From an uncultured Christensenellaceae bacterium (GTDB lineage Bacteria; Bacillota; Clostridia; Christensenellales; MGBC116941), in the NCBI GenBank assembly GCA_910585035.1, contig CAJUEF010000006.1, positions 53,809 to 70,150 of the forward strand: a stretch of DNA of 16,342 nucleotides, given 5' to 3'. The position numbers and the translations under genes were made by a program. The notes beneath the pieces were generated by a model, which was not told where the DNA came from, ran no database searches, and worked only from the letters and a program-made list of their open reading frames with translations. Shown piece by piece: positions 13,397 to 16,342 of this stretch; position 1 is the first letter of the stretch, and each line of letters opens with the position of its first letter.

Positions 13397-15175
13397 TTAA
13401 TTACCTCCTTTGTTGTGATGAAAGGTAGGAACCATTTTTTCCAGCGTCGCTTCCACTTCATCCTTGTTATCGTCCAAATCTATGCCTCTTAAATATTCAA
13501 TACCGTCAATAAGCACTTTTTCATCCACATCTATAGGATGCCCTATGCAAATTTTTTCATTTGAGGTCTTTTCAATTCCCTCTTCCGCCATGAGTATTTC
13601 CTCATAAAGCTTTTCGCCCGGGCGCAGCCCTGTATATTCTATCTCAATCTCTTTATGAAGCTCCAAACCTGAAAGCTGAATTAAATTTACAGCAAGGTCG
13701 TTAATTTTTACAGGCTCACCCATGTCCAGCACAAAAATTTCTCCACCTTTTGCCATTGCTCCCGCCGTCAAAACCAGCGACACCGCCTCAGGTATAGTCA
13801 TAAAAAACCGTGTTATGTCAGGATGAGTAACAGTTACAGGCCCTCCCTCCTGTATCTGCTTTTTAAACAGGGGAATAACCGAGCCGTTTGAGCCAAGCAC
13901 GTTTCCAAAACGAACAGCCACAAATTCCGTATTGCTGCGTTTATTCATATACTGAACGAGCATCTCGCAAATACGTTTTGTGCACCCCATTACATTAGTT
14001 GGATTAACTGCCTTATCAGTCGAAATAAGCACAAATCTTTTAACCTTGTACTTATCGGAAATTTCCAGCATGTTTAAAGTTCCAAACACGTTATTTTTAA
14101 CCGCTTCCTCAGGGTTCTTTTCCATAAGGGGAACGTGCTTATGCGCCGCCGCATGGAACACAACCTCAATGTGCTTTTCTTCAAATATACTTTCAAGCTT
14201 ATCTTTGTCCCTAATTGAAGCTATCTGCACCTCAAAATTAACCCTGTTCTTATAAGTTCGTTTAAGCTCCTGCTGAATCTCATAGGCGTTATTTTCGTAT
14301 ATATCCAATATAATTAAGTTTTTTGGGCGAAGCATTGCTATTTGCCTGCAAAGCTCGCTGCCTATGGAGCCTCCTCCTCCTGTTACCAGCACAACTCTGT
14401 CTTTAATATATTCCTCGCACATTGCCGTGTCCAAAATAACCTGGTCTCTGCCAAGCAAATCTTCTACTTCCACGTTGCGAATAACAGACGCAACCTCAGT
14501 ATCGCAGGACATGGAATTATATATTCTTGGAATAATCTTTAATTCAATATTGGTGCTGTGGCAAATGTCCAAAATTTCTTTGCGGCTTTTTGAAGGCAGA
14601 GTTAAAATTGCAAAAATAATACAGTTTATCTTGTGCTTTTTGCAAAGCTCTGGAATATCTTTGGTATTACCCATAACCTTAACGCCAAACATGCTTCTTC
14701 CCATTTTGTCCGGGTCGTCATCAACCAGACAGATTGGCCTGTACTCATTATAAGGATTGTTGGATAATTCTCTTAAAAGCACATTTGCTCCCTCTCCCGC
14801 TCCCACAATAAGAAGGCGCTTATCCACAGGCTTCTTTAAATGCGAGCGCTTGCGCCTTAAAATTGTAAGCCTGTAAAAAAACCTGAACAAATAAAATGCA
14901 GCGTTTGCTACTATACACGCAACCCATTCCCAAAAGAAATCTGCAACGTCTGCATAACGCCATATTTTGTTATACATATTTGAGCAGATAAAAACCACAG
15001 TGAAACAAACGTTAATAATTATTTCTCCATAAAAAAACAGAGAATTAAAATATGTAAAATTTATTTGATTGTATATGACAGCAAAAGTAAGATAATACGC
15101 AAAGTTCCAAAGTATAAAATCACAAATGAACATAAGGTATTTTCTTCCGCTGTGACCGTTATAGTTATTTTTCAT
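13397..15175 (-). CDS. Membrane NDP-sugar 4,6-dehydratase (CapD/PglF-like polysaccharide biosynthesis protein)
   Basis: An extended SDR enzyme predicted to turn a UDP-HexNAc into the 4-keto-6-deoxy form. Layout of the 592 residues: an N-terminal membrane part with hydrophobic segments at about 14-36, 46-67 and 83-102; a first Rossmann-like domain (LLIVGAGEGANVLL, 121-134); then the catalytic SDR domain with VTGGGGSIGSE (264-274), the STDK motif (385-388) and NPTNVMGCTK (391-400), in which Met replaces the usual SDR Tyr as in PglF. Family members usually have four membrane helices and about 610-650 residues; here the third and fourth appear merged. It is the first gene of the operon, with its promoter at 15214-15242. 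A FlaA1-type 5-epimerising activity cannot be excluded. Confidence 0.92.
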   Translation of the reverse strand: MKNNYNGHSGRKYLMFICDFILWNFAYYLTFAVIYNQINFTYFNSLFFYGEIIINVCFTVVFICSNMYNKIWRYADVADFFWEWVACIVANAAFYLFRFFYRLTILRRKRSHLKKPVDKRLLIVGAGEGANVLLRELSNNPYNEYRPICLVDDDPDKMGRSMFGVKVMGNTKDIPELCKKHKINCIIFAILTLPSKSRKEILDICHSTNIELKIIPRIYNSMSCDTEVASVIRNVEVEDLLGRDQVILDTAMCEEYIKDRVVLVTGGGGSIGSELCRQIAMLRPKNLIILDIYENNAYEIQQELKRTYKNRVNFEVQIASIRDKDKLESIFEEKHIEVVFHAAAHKHVPLMEKNPEEAVKNNVFGTLNMLEISDKYKVKRFVLISTDKAVNPTNVMGCTKRICEMLVQYMNKRSNTEFVAVRFGNVLGSNGSVIPLFKKQIQEGGPVTVTHPDITRFFMTIPEAVSLVLTAGAMAKGGEIFVLDMGEPVKINDLAVNLIQLSGLELHKEIEIEYTGLRPGEKLYEEILMAEEGIEKTSNEKICIGHPIDVDEKVLIDGIEYLRGIDLDDNKDEVEATLEKMVPTFHHNKGGN

Positions 15176-15213
15176 AATATAAATTACTCACCGTTAAAAA
15201 AATATTTTATTTT

Positions 15214-15242
15214 ATTCTACAACAATAATATGCAAAATTCAA
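15214..15242 (-). promoter_or_regulatory. Sigma-A promoter of the glycan operon
   Basis: On the minus strand TTGAAT (15237-15242) and TAGAAT (15214-15219) are separated by 17 nt, matching consensus at 4 of 6 and 5 of 6 positions. The start would be near 15207, giving a short leader of about 32 nt with a GGTGAG ribosome site before the ATG at 15175. Confidence 0.62.
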
Positions 15243-15317
15243 ATACTGTATATGCTTTTTCTTATCTTTTAGTATCAATACAAATAATAAAGATATATAT
15301 ATTAATTTGGAAAATTT

Positions 15318-15329
15318 AGTATATATACT
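15318..15329. promoter_or_regulatory. Perfect 12-bp palindrome next to the rho -35 box
   Basis: AGTATATATACT is its own reverse complement and ends at the base before TTGACA of the rho promoter. It could be a regulator site or simply an AT-rich upstream element; chance is not excluded in such AT-rich DNA. Confidence 0.35.
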
Positions 15330-15357
15330 TTGACAAGGAAATTATTTAGCATATAAT
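15330..15357 (+). promoter_or_regulatory. Consensus sigma-A promoter of rho
   Basis: Perfect TTGACA (15330-15335) and perfect TATAAT (15352-15357) with a 16-nt spacer. Transcription should start near 15364, giving a 5' leader of about 78 nt. This is the best promoter match in the window. Confidence 0.85.
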
Positions 15358-15363
15358 AATATT

Positions 15364-15441
15364 ATAATTTTATTTCTAAAAACATCTATTTCCTCTTAAA
15401 AACGTCAATGAGAGGTTCCCACCCAAAAATAAAGGCAGGAG
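15364..15441 (+). promoter_or_regulatory. 5' leader of rho
   Basis: The leader holds a weak hairpin, CCTCT (15392-15396) with AGAGG (15411-15415), then a C-rich patch (GGTTCCCACCC) and the ribosome site. Rho genes are often autoregulated by attenuation in the leader, so this is a candidate region, but no clear terminator structure is seen. Confidence 0.35.
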
Positions 15442-16342
15442 ATGAATATTTTGCAGGGAAAAAGCCTAACCGAATTGCGTCAGCTTGCAAAAGAGCTGGG
15501 CATAAAATCCATTACCAAGTATAAAAAGGCGGAACTCATTTTATTAATAGAAGAAAAACAAAAAGAAGAACAGGACAAAAAAACCGTTAATCCTGAAATT
15601 TCAGCAGAAAAAGAAGTCTTTTCTGAAACAAAAAAAGCCATTGAAGAAAACACTTGCGCAGAGGAAAGCGATCAGCACGAAGAAAAAAAGGATAACTGGA
15701 GCGACGCATGGGACTGTGAAGGCGTTCTTGAAGTTATGCCTGACGGTTATGGCTTTTTACGCTGCGAAAACTATCTTCCCGGAAACGACGATATATATGT
15801 GGGAAATACTCATATACGAAAATTCGCCCTTAAAACCGGCGACTTAATAAAAGGAAAAACCAAGCAGGCAAGGGAAGGCGAACGTTATAAAGCCCTTATT
15901 TACATAAATGAAATAAACGGCGACAGTATTGCCGCATGTCTCCACAGAAAACCCTTTGAAAAGCTAACGCCCATATATCCAAACGAGCGGCTTTACCTTG
16001 AAAGCCCAAATAAAATCAGCGACCCCACAGTTAGAATGCTTGATTTAATAGCTCCCATAGGAAAAGGTCAGCGTGGTATGATTGTGGCTCCTCCAAAGGC
16101 AGGTAAAACCACCTTTTTAAAAAAACTTGCAAACAGCATAATGGATAACAACGAAAACATTAAATTAATTGTGCTGCTGATTGATGAGCGCCCCGAAGAG
16201 GTAACGGATATGAAACGCAGCGTTCGCGGTGAGGTTATCTATTCCACCTTTGACGAACAGCCGGAACACCATGCAAGAGTTGCGGAAATGGTGCTTGAGC
16301 GTGCCCAAAGGCTTTGTGAACACAAAGAAGATGTTGTAATAA
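15442..16342 (+). CDS. rho: Transcription termination factor Rho (3' end beyond the window)
   Basis: Rho is the hexameric RNA helicase that ends transcription at unstructured C-rich RNA. The open frame runs 300 codons to the right edge without a stop; about 120 or more residues are missing. Order: Rho_N helix-hairpin (about 1-38, SLTELRQLAKELGI), a charged linker (about 39-88), the cold-shock-like RNA-binding domain (EGVLEVMPDGYGFLR, from 93), and the ATPase core with Walker A PPKAGKTT (217-224), LLIDERPEEVTDM (245-257) and VRGEVIYSTFDEQPEHHARVAEM (261-283, key residues Arg262, Asp271 and Glu272). The ATG at 15442 has AAAGG 6 nt upstream; however AGGAG directly touches it and is 9 nt from a TTG at 15451, which is a possible alternative start. 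Confidence 0.96.
   Translation, partial: MNILQGKSLTELRQLAKELGIKSITKYKKAELILLIEEKQKEEQDKKTVNPEISAEKEVFSETKKAIEENTCAEESDQHEEKKDNWSDAWDCEGVLEVMPDGYGFLRCENYLPGNDDIYVGNTHIRKFALKTGDLIKGKTKQAREGERYKALIYINEINGDSIAACLHRKPFEKLTPIYPNERLYLESPNKISDPTVRMLDLIAPIGKGQRGMIVAPPKAGKTTFLKKLANSIMDNNENIKLIVLLIDERPEEVTDMKRSVRGEVIYSTFDEQPEHHARVAEMVLERAQRLCEHKEDVVI

Noticed and set aside
13397..15175. Frameshift or truncation in the dehydratase gene
   Set aside because: The frame is continuous, starts with a usable ribosome site and keeps all catalytic motifs; the short membrane part looks like an in-frame difference, not a broken gene.
15641..15847. Small plus-strand frame inside rho (68 codons)
   Set aside because: It is out of frame with rho, whose conserved motifs cover the same bases.

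Overview
The window looks like chromosomal DNA of a low-GC, Gram-positive anaerobe, most likely a gut-type member of the Clostridia. The reasons are AT-rich intergenic DNA with sigma-A-type promoters, strong AGGAGG ribosome binding sites, tightly packed operons, a V/A-type rotary ATPase operon with the Enterococcus hirae ntp gene order, and housekeeping genes (tsaC/ywlC, ywlE, rpiB, rho) that lie near each other in Firmicutes. The species cannot be named from the sequence alone.

Layout, left to right. Positions 1-159 are the downstream flank of the ATPase operon, with an intrinsic terminator and a second perfect hairpin. Positions 160-8704, all on the minus strand, hold a complete nine-subunit V/A-type ATPase operon; in transcription order the subunits are G, I(a), K(c), E, C(d), F, A, B, D. 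Positions 8790-10918, also minus, hold rpiB, a low-molecular-weight phosphatase of the YwlE type, and a full-length Sua5/TsaC-type threonylcarbamoyl-AMP synthase. Positions 10919-11516 have no gene; they contain a tandem array of a 103-104 bp unit and two palindromes. Positions 11517-15175, minus, form a three-gene operon for starting a surface or protein-linked glycan: a membrane NDP-sugar dehydratase, a PLP sugar aminotransferase and an initiating phosphoglycosyl transferase. Positions 15176-15441 are a divergent promoter region. From 15442 to the right edge, on the plus strand, runs the first 300 codons of rho.

How the parts work together. The ATPase genes encode the catalytic head (A3B3), the central shaft (D, F, C), the peripheral stalks (E, G) and the membrane motor (I, K). 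The K subunit carries all five side chains that bind Na+ in the E. hirae ring, so Na+ coupling is the best prediction. The three enzymes of the glycan operon fit consecutive steps: 4,6-dehydration, 4-amination, and transfer of the sugar phosphate to undecaprenyl phosphate.

The main points of interest are: the V/A-type ATPase sits just after rpiB, where Bacillus has its F-type ATP synthase genes a short distance downstream; the Na+ ligands; the tandem repeat array between the housekeeping and glycan blocks; a shortened membrane domain in the dehydratase that leaves an odd topology; a threonine in the phosphatase P-loop that marks arginine phosphatases; and a start correction for rpiB. I found no CRISPR array, tRNA, rRNA, insertion sequence or obviously new defence system.
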